Position numbers and translations under genes: made by a program. DNA of 64,000 nt from Streptomyces clavifer (GTDB lineage: Bacteria; Actinomycetota; Actinomycetes; Streptomycetales; Streptomycetaceae): NCBI GenBank assembly GCA_014651175.1, contig BMWJ01000001.1, positions 744,001 to 808,000 of the forward strand, written 5' to 3'. Within the stretch, counting starts at the first letter, position 1, and each line of letters starts with the position of its first letter. The notes under the pieces are model-generated. The model was not told the DNA's origin and ran no database searches. It worked only from the letters and a program-made list of their open reading frames with translations. Positions 52,960 to 62,331 of this stretch are shown here, one piece after another.

Positions 52960-53540
52960 GGCCGCTCCTGTCCGCGTTCACTCGAATGGCACTCGAATGG
53001 CAGGTGCGCGGGGGGTCCGTGCTCGGATCGGGGCACCTGGGGTGTGCTGCGCGGGCCGTGGTCGTGCTGAGTACCGGGGAAGCCTTCCCACCGTTTCCGG
53101 GCGGCCAACCCGGCGGCGTGTTAACTCCTGGGTGCACTCCCGTGCACGCGCTGTGCGCGCCGTGCACCGGTCCCCCGGCCGTCGTACGGGCGCACCACGC
53201 AGCCTTGCCTGTGGTGCGAAGTGCCACAAGGCCGCGTGAGAGGGGAAATCAGCCATATCGCCCGTGACGGATGTGTGCGCATCTGGCCCATGCGGTCGTT
53301 GGGGCCGGAGGGGTGAGGGGTACCGGGGCGGCAGGGGGTGCGCGAGGTGATACGGAGGCGGGCGCGCCCGGTGCGACGGCCGGGCCGGGGGCGGGCGGGC
53401 CGAGGGCGGCCGGGCCCACTGAGCCGGTCGTGCGCCGTGGTCGCGTACGGGTGCACGCCGCTACCGTCGAGGGTGACGGAGAGGGCGTACACCGTGGTGC
53501 GTCCCCTCGGATCCGTACGTCCCCTGTAAAGGTGGGATAC
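52960..53540. promoter_or_regulatory. 581-bp divergent glgE/glgP control region
   Basis: No gene is seen. Near the glgE start are two perfect tandem copies of ACTCGAATGGC (52980-52990 and 52991-53001). At 53131-53168 the word GTGCAC occurs three times (53132, 53142, 53162), the outer two forming GGTGCAC/GTGCACC arms of a hairpin. An AAGGTGG ribosome site for glgP stands just before 53541. Both promoters of the glucan pathway must lie here. Confidence 0.6.
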
Positions 53541-56228
53541 GTGAAGGCCATTCGTCGATTCACCGTGCGTCCCGTCCTCCCCGAACCCCTCCAACCGCTC
53601 AGCGACCTCGCCCGCAACCTGCGGTGGTCCTGGCACACCGAGACCCAGCAGCTCTTCCAGGCGGCCGACCCGGAGGGCTGGCGGCCCGCGGACGCCGACC
53701 CCGTGCGGCTGCTCGGCGCCGTGTCCGCCGGGCGCCTCACCGAGCTGGCCGGGGACCAGCACTTCCTGCGCCGGCTCGCCGAGGTGTCCGATGACCTCCG
53801 GCAGTACGTCAGCGGCCCGAGGTGGTACCAGAACCAGCTCTCCCAGGGCGCGGAACTCCCCGCGGCCGTGGCCTACTTCTCCCCCGAATTCGGGGTCACC
53901 GCGGCCCTGCCGCAGTACTCCGGCGGGCTCGGCATCCTGGCCGGGGACCATCTGAAGGCCGCCAGCGACCTGGGCGTACCGCTCATCGGGGTCGGCCTGC
54001 TCTACCGTCACGGCTACTTCCGCCAGAGCCTGTCCCGGGACGGCTGGCAGCAGGAGCACTATCCCGTCCTCGACCCCGACGAGCTGCCGCTCACCCTCGT
54101 CCGGGAGCCGGACGGCAGTCCGAGCCGGGTGGTGCTCGCGCTGCCGGGCGGACGCTCGCTGCACGCCTCGATCTGGCAGGCCCAGGTCGGCCGCGTCCCC
54201 CTGCTGCTGCTCGACTCGGACGTCGAGGAGAACGCCCCGGGCGAACGCGACGTCACCGACCGGCTCTACGGCGGCGGCAGCGACCACCGGCTGCTACAGG
54301 AGATGCTGCTCGGCATCGGCGGGGTGCGCGCCGTGCGGACCTACTGCCGGCTCACTGGGCACCCGGTCCCCGAGGTGTTCCACACCAACGAGGGGCACGC
54401 CGGGTTCCTCGGCCTCGAACGGATCCGGGAGCTCTCCGAGACCGGCCTCGACTTCGACGCCGCCCTCGAAGTGGTGCGGGCCGGGACGGTCTTCACCACG
54501 CACACCCCGGTCCCCGCCGGGATAGACCGATTCGAACGCCAACTCGTGGCACGTCATTTCGGTGACGACGGCGAGTTGCCCGGCGTCGGTGTGGAGAGGA
54601 TCCTCCCTCTCGGCATGGAGACCTACCCCGGCGGCGAGCCGGGACTCTTCAACATGGCGGTGATGGGACTGCGGCTCGCCCAGCGCGCCAACGGCGTCTC
54701 CACCCTGCACGGTGCCGTCAGCCGGGAGATGTTCTCCGGGCTGTGGCCGGGGTTCGACCCCTCGGAGGTGCCGATCACCTCCGTGACCAACGGGGTGCAC
54801 GCGCCGACCTGGGTGGCGCCCGAGGTCCTCCGGCTCGGTGCCAGGAAGTTCGGCACCGAGCGGGCGGGGAACGCGCTGGCGGGCGCCGAGGTCGGGGAGA
54901 CGTCCGGTGCGGAGACCGACGACGGCGGCCGGACCGGTACCCCCCGGCGCTGGTCAGCCGTGGCCGCCGTACCCGACCAGGAGATCTGGGACCTCCGCCG
55001 GGGGCTGCGCGAACAACTCGTGACCGAGGTCCGCAAACGCCTCTACGCCTCCTGGCGCAGGCGCGGCGCGGGCACCGCCGAGCTGGACTGGATCGACGGC
55101 GTACTCGATCCGGACGTGCTGACCATCGGCTTCGCCCGCCGGGTGCCCTCCTACAAGCGCCTCACGCTGATGCTGCACGACCGCGACCGGCTGCGGGCGC
55201 TGCTGCTCCATCCCACGCACCCGATCCAGATCGTGGTCGCCGGCAAGGCCCATCCCGCCGACGACGGCGGCAAGCGGCTGGTCCAGGAGCTGGTGCGGTT
55301 CGCCGACGACCCGCGGGTCCGGCACCGCATCGTGTTCCTGCCGGACTACGGCATGGCCATGGCGCAGAAGCTCTACCCGGGCTGCGACGTCTGGCTGAAC
55401 AACCCGCTGCGCCCGCTGGAGGCATGCGGCACCAGCGGGATGAAGGCGGCGCTCAACGGCTGCCTCAACCTGTCCGTGCGCGACGGCTGGTGGGACGAGT
55501 GGTTCGAGCCCGACTTCGGCTGGGCGATCCCCACCGCCGACGGGTCCGCCACGAACGAGGACCGGCGCGACGAGCTGGAGGCCAACGCCCTCTACTCGCT
55601 GATCGAGGACCGCGTCGCCCCGCGCTTCTACGACCGCAACGCCAGGGACCTTCCGGAACGGTGGATCGAGATGGTCCGCCGCACCCTGGTCACGCTGGGG
55701 CCCAAGGTCCTCGCGGGCCGCATGGTGCGCGAGTACGTGGAGCGGCTCTACGCCCCCGCCGCGCTGGCCCGCCGGGCCCTGCAGCCTGCCACCGCCCGCG
55801 AACTCGCCGGGTGGAAGGCCCGGATCCACGCGGCCTGGCCGGATGTGGCCGTCGACCATGTGGAGGCCGCGGCCGACACGGTCGTGGGCGGCTCCGCGGA
55901 GCTGGGGTCCACCCTCGCCCTCCGGGTCCGGATCGCGCTGGGCGGACTCGAACCGGACGACGTGGAGGTGCAGGTGGTCGCCGGGCGGGTCGACTCGGCG
56001 GACGCGATCGCCGAGGTCCAGACGTTCCCGTTGAAGCCGGCCGGCGGTCACGACCTGGAGGGCCGCTGGCTGTACGAGGGCCCGCTGGCCCTCGACCGCA
56101 CGGGACCCTACGGGTACACGGTGCGGGTCCTGCCGTCGCATCCGCTGCTCGCCTCGGGAGCGGAGCTCGGCCTGGTCGCGGTGCCGAACGCGTCGACCGG
56201 TGAGGGCGGGGGCGTGCTGCTGCGCTGA
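53541..56228 (+). CDS. glgP: alpha-glucan phosphorylase
   Basis: Phosphorolytic release of glucose 1-phosphate from glucan. The 895-residue protein is a GT35 enzyme of the actinobacterial/archaeal-type subfamily: N-terminal DUF3417 domain (RRFTVRPVLPEPLQPLSDLARN, NLRWSWHTETQQLF), then YFSPEFGVTAALPQYSGGLG, HTNEGHAGFLGLERI, RVPSYKRL and the PLP-lysine segment ACGTSGMKAALNGCLNLS. The start is the GTG at 53541 (VKAIRRFTV) with AAGGTGG upstream; the long frame before it is leader. It is divergent from glgE, completing the synthesis and breakdown cycle. Confidence 0.93.
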   Translation: MKAIRRFTVRPVLPEPLQPLSDLARNLRWSWHTETQQLFQAADPEGWRPADADPVRLLGAVSAGRLTELAGDQHFLRRLAEVSDDLRQYVSGPRWYQNQLSQGAELPAAVAYFSPEFGVTAALPQYSGGLGILAGDHLKAASDLGVPLIGVGLLYRHGYFRQSLSRDGWQQEHYPVLDPDELPLTLVREPDGSPSRVVLALPGGRSLHASIWQAQVGRVPLLLLDSDVEENAPGERDVTDRLYGGGSDHRLLQEMLLGIGGVRAVRTYCRLTGHPVPEVFHTNEGHAGFLGLERIRELSETGLDFDAALEVVRAGTVFTTHTPVPAGIDRFERQLVARHFGDDGELPGVGVERILPLGMETYPGGEPGLFNMAVMGLRLAQRANGVSTLHGAVSREMFSGLWPGFDPSEVPITSVTNGVHAPTWVAPEVLRLGARKFGTERAGNALAGAEVGETSGAETDDGGRTGTPRRWSAVAAVPDQEIWDLRRGLREQLVTEVRKRLYASWRRRGAGTAELDWIDGVLDPDVLTIGFARRVPSYKRLTLMLHDRDRLRALLLHPTHPIQIVVAGKAHPADDGGKRLVQELVRFADDPRVRHRIVFLPDYGMAMAQKLYPGCDVWLNNPLRPLEACGTSGMKAALNGCLNLSVRDGWWDEWFEPDFGWAIPTADGSATNEDRRDELEANALYSLIEDRVAPRFYDRNARDLPERWIEMVRRTLVTLGPKVLAGRMVREYVERLYAPAALARRALQPATARELAGWKARIHAAWPDVAVDHVEAAADTVVGGSAELGSTLALRVRIALGGLEPDDVEVQVVAGRVDSADAIAEVQTFPLKPAGGHDLEGRWLYEGPLALDRTGPYGYTVRVLPSHPLLASGAELGLVAVPNASTGEGGGVLLR

Positions 56229-56245
56229 CCCAGCCGGTCCTCCCG

Positions 56246-56279
56246 GCGGGCCCGGCGTCCGACGCGGCGCCGGGCCCGC
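56246..56279 (+). terminator. intrinsic terminator-like hairpins after glgP
   Basis: A perfect 12-bp stem, GCGGGCCCGGCG (56246-56257) with CGCCGGGCCCGC (56268-56279), starts 17 bp after the glgP stop. A second smaller hairpin, CCGGTCCCC/GGGGACCGG, follows at 56292-56318. Confidence 0.78.
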
Positions 56280-56428
56280 TGCCGGCTCGGCCCGGTCCCC
56301 GGTATCCCCGGGGACCGGCAGGGGTTATTTCACCGTGATCTGGCTAACATGACAGCCGGTGCCGGGTGGTTCGGAAGCCACCCAGGTGACAGCGAGGCGT
56401 CCCCCGGGCGCGAGTGGAGGTCTGCACG

Positions 56429-58219
56429 GTGAACGGCGGCGGAGGCCCTGCGAGACGCCTGACCCGTCGGCTGGCCGCACAGAGCGGTACCTCCCGGCTG
56501 CTGCAGCCCCGCCGCGCGGCGACCGTGGGCGCCCGGCGGTCGGACCGTTTCACGGCAGCCGCCCGGCTGCGCTGGCTCCACGCGGCGAGCACCCGGATCG
56601 GCACGAGCCTCGATCTGGAGCGCACAGCACAGGAGTTGGCCGACTTCAGCGTCCCGCGTCTGGCGGACGCCGCAGCCGTCGACCTGCTGGAGTCCGTCAT
56701 GCTCGGTGAGGAGGGCGAGCGCGTCACGGGTGCGGCGGTGCCCGTGATCCGGGCCATGGCCGTCACCGCCATCGACGCGCTGGCCGAGCTCGAACCCTCC
56801 CCGGTGGGCGAAGTGGTGGACCGCCGCAAACGCCGCGAGACGCTGCTGATCACCGAATGCCTGCGCAAGGGCCGGCCGGTCCTGGTCAGCCGGATGACCG
56901 ACGGGGACTACACGCGCGTCGCGCCGACGGACAGCGCCGCCGCGGCGATGCGCCGCCAGGGCGTCCACAGCTACATGGCCGTGCCGCTGATCGCCCGCGG
57001 TGTCCTGCTGGGCTCCGCCGACTTCGTGCGGGCCGGCGACAGCCCGCCCTTCAACCGCTCCGACGTGGAGCTCGCCGGGCAGCTCGCCGCCATGGCCGCG
57101 GTCTTCATGGACAACGCGCGGCTCTACGGCCGCGAACGCGAGCACGTCGTCTCGCTGCAGCGCAGCCTGCTCCCGCGGGCCACGCCGCACACCCCCGGCC
57201 TGCAGGTGCACGCCCATTACGTGCCGGCCTTCGACGCCCACGGGGTGGGCGGCGACTGGTACGACGTGGTGGCGCTGCCGGGCGGGCGTACGGCCCTGGT
57301 CGTCGGCGACGTCACCGGACACGGCCTGCCGGCCGCCGCCACGATGGGCCGGCTGCGCACCGTGGCCCGCACGCTCATGACGCTGGACATCGCGCCCGAC
57401 CGGGTGCTCGCCCGGCTGGATCTGGCCACCCGCGACCTGGAGGACGACCAGGTCGCCACCTGCCTGTGCGCGGTCTACGACCCGGCGGACTCCAGCTACA
57501 CCATCGCGAGCGCGGGCCACCCGCCGCCGCTGCTGGTGGACGGCGACGGTGCGGCCCGGTTCGTCGACGTGCCGGTCGGGGCGCCGCTGGGCGCCGGGGT
57601 CATCCCGTACGACCCGCTGAGGCTGCGCGGTCCGGTGGGCAGCCGGCTGGTCCTCTACACCGACGGCCTGATCAAGACGCGCGTCGAGGACGTGGACGTC
57701 CAGCTGGAGGGGCTGCGCCGGACGGTGTCCGCGATGACGCCCGAGCAGCTCGACGACGGCGGTCTGCTGACCTCGCCGAAGTCGGACGACGGCCGGTTCG
57801 ACGAGGCGGTGCTGCTGGTCGCCGGGGGCCGTGCGCTGTCCCCGGAGGTCAGGCTGCAGGTGTGGGACCTGCCGACGGAGGGGAACCCCGCCTCCACGGC
57901 CCGGAAGCTGGTCACCGAGCAGCTCGAGCGGTGGAACCTCTCCGAACTCGCCGACGTGACCGAGCTGGTCGTCAGTGAACTGGTCGGCAATGCCCTGCGG
58001 TACGGCGGCGGGCCGGGCCGGCTCCGGCTGCTGTGCGACGACCGGCTGCGGGTGGAGGTCGCGGACACCGGGCCCGACCTCCCGCAGATCCAGCACGCCG
58101 ACGTGAGCGACGAGGGCGGCCGCGGTCTGCAGCTGATCAACCTGCTGTGCCGCAGGTGGGGTTCGTGCCGTACGGCGACCGGCAAGGTCGTCTGGGCCGA
58201 GCAGAACATCACGGGCTGA
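56429..58219 (+). CDS. GAF / SpoIIE-type PP2C phosphatase / HATPase regulator
   Basis: A 596-residue signalling protein. An Arg-rich N-terminus leads to a GAF sensor domain (about 45-230; SRMTDGDYTRVAPTDS, YMAVPLIARGVLLGSADF), a SpoIIE-type PP2C phosphatase (about 245-460) with metal motifs GGDWYDVVALPGGRTALVVGD split at VGDVTGHGLPAAA, SAGHPPPLLV and LVLYTDGL, and a C-terminal RsbW-like ATPase domain (about 465-590; VVSELVGNALRYGGGPGRL, VADTGPDLPQ, GGRGLQLINLL). Such proteins act on anti-sigma antagonists in sigma-B-like partner switching. The GTG at 56429 has GGAGG 8 nt upstream. It is monocistronic; the partner is not in the window. Confidence 0.9.
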   Translation: MNGGGGPARRLTRRLAAQSGTSRLLQPRRAATVGARRSDRFTAAARLRWLHAASTRIGTSLDLERTAQELADFSVPRLADAAAVDLLESVMLGEEGERVTGAAVPVIRAMAVTAIDALAELEPSPVGEVVDRRKRRETLLITECLRKGRPVLVSRMTDGDYTRVAPTDSAAAAMRRQGVHSYMAVPLIARGVLLGSADFVRAGDSPPFNRSDVELAGQLAAMAAVFMDNARLYGREREHVVSLQRSLLPRATPHTPGLQVHAHYVPAFDAHGVGGDWYDVVALPGGRTALVVGDVTGHGLPAAATMGRLRTVARTLMTLDIAPDRVLARLDLATRDLEDDQVATCLCAVYDPADSSYTIASAGHPPPLLVDGDGAARFVDVPVGAPLGAGVIPYDPLRLRGPVGSRLVLYTDGLIKTRVEDVDVQLEGLRRTVSAMTPEQLDDGGLLTSPKSDDGRFDEAVLLVAGGRALSPEVRLQVWDLPTEGNPASTARKLVTEQLERWNLSELADVTELVVSELVGNALRYGGGPGRLRLLCDDRLRVEVADTGPDLPQIQHADVSDEGGRGLQLINLLCRRWGSCRTATGKVVWAEQNITG

Positions 58220-58392
58220 CCCGGCCCGCTCCCGCTGTCCGGGCTTCCCTGAACGCGCTCTCTTGACGTGTCCATGGGATGGCTTTACGTTCCTCACTCA
58301 TCACAGGGTTCACACTTCGGCTCGTTGTTCATATGCGTGAATCACGGGTCGCCCGTGACGCCTGGACCACTCCCACCGGAAGGCACCCCCAC

Positions 58393-59613
58393 ATGCGTAC
58401 CGGCACCATCGCGCGCGTTCTCGGCCCCGCCGCCGCCCTGTCCGCACTGATCACCACGGCCCTCATGGCCCCGGCCGCGGCCGGCGGGCCCGACGCCCGG
58501 CGGGCGGCGCCCGAGCGGGCCGCCGCGCCCGCGGCGTTCACCCACCCCGGCGTGCTGGTCAGCCGCCCCCAGCTCGACTTCGTCCGGGCGAAGGTGCAGT
58601 CGGGCGCCCAGCCCTGGAAGGGGGCGTACGACCAGATGCTGGCGAGCAAGTACGCCTCGCTCGGCCGGACCGCCAAGCCCCGCGCCGTCGTCGAGTGCGG
58701 CTCCTACTCCAACCCCAACAACGGCTGCACCGACGAGCGCGAGGACGCGATCGCGGCGTACACGCTCTCGCTGGCCTGGTACATCAGCCAGGACAGCCGC
58801 TACGCCCAGAAGGCCATCCAGATCATGGACGCCTGGTCCGGCGTGATCACGGACCACACCAACAGCAACGCGCCGCTGCAGACCGGCTGGGCCGGCTCCT
58901 CCTGGCCGCGGGCCGCCGAGATCATCAAGTACACCTACAGCAGCTGGCCGAACTCCGGCCGCTTCGGCACGATGCTGCGCTCCGTGTACCTCCCCGAGGT
59001 CACCAACGGCTCGCACAGCAACGGCAACTGGGAACTGTCCATGACCGAGGCCGCCCTCGGCATCGCGGTCTTCCTGGAGGACCGGGCCGCGTACGACAAG
59101 GCCGTCGCGAAGTTCCGCGGGCGCGTTCCCGCGTACATCTACGTGACCGCCGACGGCGCCCTGCCGAAGGCCGCCCCCGGCAGCGGTCTCGACACCCGCG
59201 ACAAGATCGTCACGTACTGGCAGGGCCAGTCGACCTTCATGGACGGGCTGTCCCAGGAGACCTGCCGCGACCTCACCCACACCGGCTACGGGCTGTCGGC
59301 CATCTCCCACATCGCCGAGACCAGCCGCATCCAGGGCCAGGACCTCTACCCGGAGGTCGCCGACCGTCTCCGCCACGCGCTGGGTCTGCACGCCAAGTAC
59401 CAGCTGGGCGCGGCGGTTCCGTCCTCGCTGTGCGGCGGCTCGCTCAAGGACCGCCTCGGCCCGGTCACCGAGGTGGGCTTCAACGCCCTGCACCACCGCA
59501 TGGGTTACGCGATGACGAACACCCAGGCCCTCACCGAGCAGCAGCGGCCCGCCGGCTCGGACAACCTGTTCGTGGCCTGGGAGACCCTGACGCACGCGAA
59601 CAACCCGGCCTGA
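58393..59613 (+). CDS. secreted alginate lyase-domain protein
   Basis: Exported protein of 406 residues: signal peptide residues 1 to about 32 (MRTGTIARVLGPAAALSALI ... APAAAGG), then an (alpha/alpha) toroid of the alginate lyase (PL5-like) family. Candidate active-site segments are NGSHSNGNWELSMTEAALG and ETCRDLTHTGYGLSAISH, with Asn, His, Arg and Tyr in the family pattern, and conserved cysteines at ECGSY/NGCTDE. The ATG at 58393 follows GGAAGG; the longer frame to 58279 is leader. The substrate may be a uronic-acid polymer, but the name comes from the family only. Confidence 0.85.
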   Translation: MRTGTIARVLGPAAALSALITTALMAPAAAGGPDARRAAPERAAAPAAFTHPGVLVSRPQLDFVRAKVQSGAQPWKGAYDQMLASKYASLGRTAKPRAVVECGSYSNPNNGCTDEREDAIAAYTLSLAWYISQDSRYAQKAIQIMDAWSGVITDHTNSNAPLQTGWAGSSWPRAAEIIKYTYSSWPNSGRFGTMLRSVYLPEVTNGSHSNGNWELSMTEAALGIAVFLEDRAAYDKAVAKFRGRVPAYIYVTADGALPKAAPGSGLDTRDKIVTYWQGQSTFMDGLSQETCRDLTHTGYGLSAISHIAETSRIQGQDLYPEVADRLRHALGLHAKYQLGAAVPSSLCGGSLKDRLGPVTEVGFNALHHRMGYAMTNTQALTEQQRPAGSDNLFVAWETLTHANNPA

Positions 59614-59664
59614 CGCACGGGAACGGCCCGGCCCGACCATCGGGAACAACCGGCCCGACGCACG

Positions 59665-59698
59665 GGAACGGCCCGGGAGGGAGATCCCGGGCCGTTCC
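59665..59698. terminator. bidirectional terminator-like hairpin
   Basis: A perfect 14-bp stem, GGAACGGCCCGGGA (59665-59678) with TCCCGGGCCGTTCC (59685-59698), between the convergent lyase and protease genes. It is embedded in three imperfect tandem copies of a 22-23-bp CGACGCACGGGAACGGCCCG-like unit (59613-59680). Confidence 0.8.
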
Positions 59699-59757
59699 GC
59701 CACGACGCGTCAGTGCCTGTTCTGCGGCACTGCCTGCTCAGTGCCCTCGGCGGGCGC

Positions 59758-61797
59758 TCAGAAGGTGAGCTTGACGCTGTTGAAGGTGCCGGTGTCGCCC
59801 GTGTAGGCGTCCTGGATCCTCAGGTTCCACGTGCCGTTGGCCACCTCGGACGAGGCGTTGACCGTGTAGGTCGCCACCACGTTGTCCGCGGAGTCGCTCG
59901 ACGAGGAGTTCTTCAGCCGGTACGCCGTCCCGTCCGGGGCGACCAGGTCGAGCACGAGGTCACCGCGGTAGGTGTGGCTGATGTTGACCGCGACCGAGAG
60001 GTCGCTGGGGGCGTTGCCGGTGACGCCGGTGACGACCACCGGGATGTTGGTGGTGCTGCGGTCGGCGAGTGCCTTGACGGTCGTGTTCTGGAAGACCGAG
60101 CCGCCCGGGTCGGGGTCGCCGCCACCGGGGCGCGTGCCGACGTTGATGCCGGCCCAGGCGTTGGCTACCGCGGTGTACTCGGCGCTCGTGGTGCCGTACA
60201 GCTCACCGGCCACGGCGAGGGTGCCGGTGCGGGCCGCGGCGTAGTTCGTCGTCGAGGTGAACTTGGTGGTGAGCGCCTTGAACCAGATCTGCGCGGCCTT
60301 GTCGCGGCCGATGCCCGTCACCGGGAGGCCGTCGGAGGTCGAGGAGTTGTACGCGACACCGTTGACGGTCTTGGCTCCGCTGCCCTCGGAGATCAGGTAG
60401 AACCAGTGGTTCGCCGGGCCCGAGGAGTAGTGGACGTCGACCGAACCGATGCCCGAGTACCACGAGTCCTTGGACGCGCCGTCCTTGCTCGGCTTGTCCA
60501 TGTAGCGCAGCGGGGTGCCGTCGCCGTTGATGTCGATCTTCTCGCCGATGAGGTAGTCGCCCGGGTCCTCGGCGGTGTTGGAGTAGAACTCGACGGCCGC
60601 GGCGAAGATGTCGCTGGTCGCCTCGTTGAGGCCGCCGGACTCACCGCTGTAGACCAGGCCGGCGGTGTTGGAGGTGACGCCGTGCGTCATCTCGTGGGCC
60701 GCCACGTCGAGGGAGGTCAGCGGCTTGGCGTTGCCGGTGCCGTCCCCGTACGTCATGCAGAAGCAGCTGTCGGACCAGAAGGCGTTGACGTAGTTGTTGC
60801 CGTAGTGGACGCGGGAGTACGCGCCGACACCGTCACCCCGGATGCCGCTGCGGCCGTGGATGTTCTTGTAGTAGTCCCAGGTCTCGGCCGCACCGTAGTG
60901 GGCGTCGGCGCCCGCGGTCTCCAGGTTCGACGGCAAGCCGTTGCCCCAGATGTCGTCCGTGCCGGAGAACAGCGTCCCGGTGCCCGACGTTCCGCGGTTC
61001 AGGTTGTACGTCTTGTGGCTGCCGCGCGCCGTGTCGGTCAGGTTGTACGAGCCCGACGTGCCGAGCGTGACCTGGCCGTTGTACATCGTGTTGCCGGTAC
61101 CGGTCTCGATGGCCTGCCACTCGTAGAGCTTGGCGCCCGACGAGGCGTCGGTGACGACGTGCAGCTCGTTCGGGGTGCCGTCGTGCTGCAGGCCGCCGAC
61201 CACGGTCTCGTACGCGAGCTGCGGGGTGCCGCTCGCCGTCCAGACGACCTTGCGCGGGGCCTTGCTCGCCTCGGTCTTCTTCGACCCCTCGGCCTTCGCC
61301 GCGCCCAGGGCCTGCTTCTCGGCGGCGGCGGCCGTGATGTCCGCGGTGGTGCCGACGGCCTTCAGCTGCGCGCCGGTCGCCTTGGACGCCTTGGTGACGC
61401 TCTCGGTCTTCCCGGCCTTGGTCTCGGCCACGACCAGGTCGCCGCCGAGGACGGGGAGGCCGCCGAGCGTGCGCTCGTACCGGGTGTGCGTGGTGCCGTC
61501 GACGTCCTTGACGACATCGCGGACGACGAGCTTCTCCGTGGCGCCGAGGCCGAGCTCCTGGGCGGTGGCCGCCTTGGTGGAGTCGGCCTTGCGGATGAGC
61601 TCCGCGCGCTGGGAGGGGGAGAGCTGCGCGGGCAGGGAGCCGGGGTCGGCGCCCTTGGCGGCGGCGGCCGGGGCCGCGCTGGAGCCGGTGGCGGGAGCGG
61701 CGGTCGCGCCGCCGGTCTGTACGCCGACGGCGAGGAGGGCTGCGGTGGCTATCAGAGCGCCTGTCGCGGTGGCACGACGGCTGGGCGTGGATCTCAC
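59758..61797 (-). CDS. secreted M4-family neutral metalloprotease with P-domain
   Basis: Extracellular thermolysin-like protease of 679 residues. Signal peptide about 1-33; FTP/PepSY propeptide about 65-225 (ELGLGATEKLVVRDVVKD, LGGLPVLGGDLVV); catalytic domain with HEMTH (His368, Glu369, His372) and GGLNEATSD supplying the third zinc ligand, later DVHYSSGPANHWFYL with the active-site His. A C-terminal proprotein-convertase P-domain (about 560-679; NISHTYRGDLVLDLVAPDG, GTWNLRIQDAYTGDTG) follows a GGGDPDPGG linker. The GTG at 61797 has AAGGAG 6 nt upstream. The zymogen would be matured outside the cell. Confidence 0.94.
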   Translation of the reverse strand: MRSTPSRRATATGALIATAALLAVGVQTGGATAAPATGSSAAPAAAAKGADPGSLPAQLSPSQRAELIRKADSTKAATAQELGLGATEKLVVRDVVKDVDGTTHTRYERTLGGLPVLGGDLVVAETKAGKTESVTKASKATGAQLKAVGTTADITAAAAEKQALGAAKAEGSKKTEASKAPRKVVWTASGTPQLAYETVVGGLQHDGTPNELHVVTDASSGAKLYEWQAIETGTGNTMYNGQVTLGTSGSYNLTDTARGSHKTYNLNRGTSGTGTLFSGTDDIWGNGLPSNLETAGADAHYGAAETWDYYKNIHGRSGIRGDGVGAYSRVHYGNNYVNAFWSDSCFCMTYGDGTGNAKPLTSLDVAAHEMTHGVTSNTAGLVYSGESGGLNEATSDIFAAAVEFYSNTAEDPGDYLIGEKIDINGDGTPLRYMDKPSKDGASKDSWYSGIGSVDVHYSSGPANHWFYLISEGSGAKTVNGVAYNSSTSDGLPVTGIGRDKAAQIWFKALTTKFTSTTNYAAARTGTLAVAGELYGTTSAEYTAVANAWAGINVGTRPGGGDPDPGGSVFQNTTVKALADRSTTNIPVVVTGVTGNAPSDLSVAVNISHTYRGDLVLDLVAPDGTAYRLKNSSSSDSADNVVATYTVNASSEVANGTWNLRIQDAYTGDTGTFNSVKLTF

Positions 61798-62331
61798 GCG
61801 GACTCCTTCTGCGAGGGGGGTGACGGGCCGGCCTGGGTGAGCCGTCCGGGCAGAGCAAGCGGTGCGCAGAACGGGGGAAGAGTGCCAGCCCAACCGTGGG
61901 CATGTCAGGACCGCGTCAACACAATGGCTGGAATTCGTCCGTTGCCGGAATGGTCATGTTCGTTAAGCGGACGTTTCGCCGCGTGTCATCTCTGTGACCC
62001 GGAGTGCTCCCGGGGAGGCCGGAGGCCGGAATTCCCAGGGTGGGTTGAGATTTCGTTCGAATTGGGCACGTTCGAACAACAAATCGGGAAACGGACGATG
62101 ACCACGTGCTGAGACAGCATGGAACTGTGGCCAGTTCCGCGCAGTCCTTCGCGGCCGCCGCTGTCAGGAGCCGTGCGTCCCGCCCCGCCCGGGGCGCGGC
62201 CCCGAGCCCTCGGGCCCGCCCGCGCCCGCCCACCACTCCTGTCGGCCGGGCTCCCCGCACGCCCCACGGAAAGGGCTCCCCGCGGCGTGCGGGGAGCCCT
62301 CGCCGGCCGGCGGCCGTGCCGCCGGAGGGCC
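61798..62331. other. 534-bp intergenic region upstream of the M4 protease
   Basis: No supported gene. The first 300 bp contain less GC-rich stretches (for example around 61920-61970 and 62045-62100, with TTCGAATTGGGCACGTTCGAAC), likely the protease promoter region. A 12-bp hairpin AGGGCTCCCCGC/GCGGGGAGCCCT (62272-62283 and 62289-62300) terminates the ABC exporter gene coming from the other side. Confidence 0.65.
62272..62300 (-). terminator. intrinsic terminator-like hairpin after the ABC exporter gene
   Basis: A perfect 12-bp stem with a GGCGT loop, 32 bp beyond the stop codon at 62332. Confidence 0.8.

Noticed and set aside
61798-62331. Possible small gene starting near 62106 on the plus strand
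   Set aside because: The predicted product is an Arg/Ala/Pro-rich sequence that runs through the terminator of the neighbouring ABC gene, so no coding signal beyond base composition is seen.
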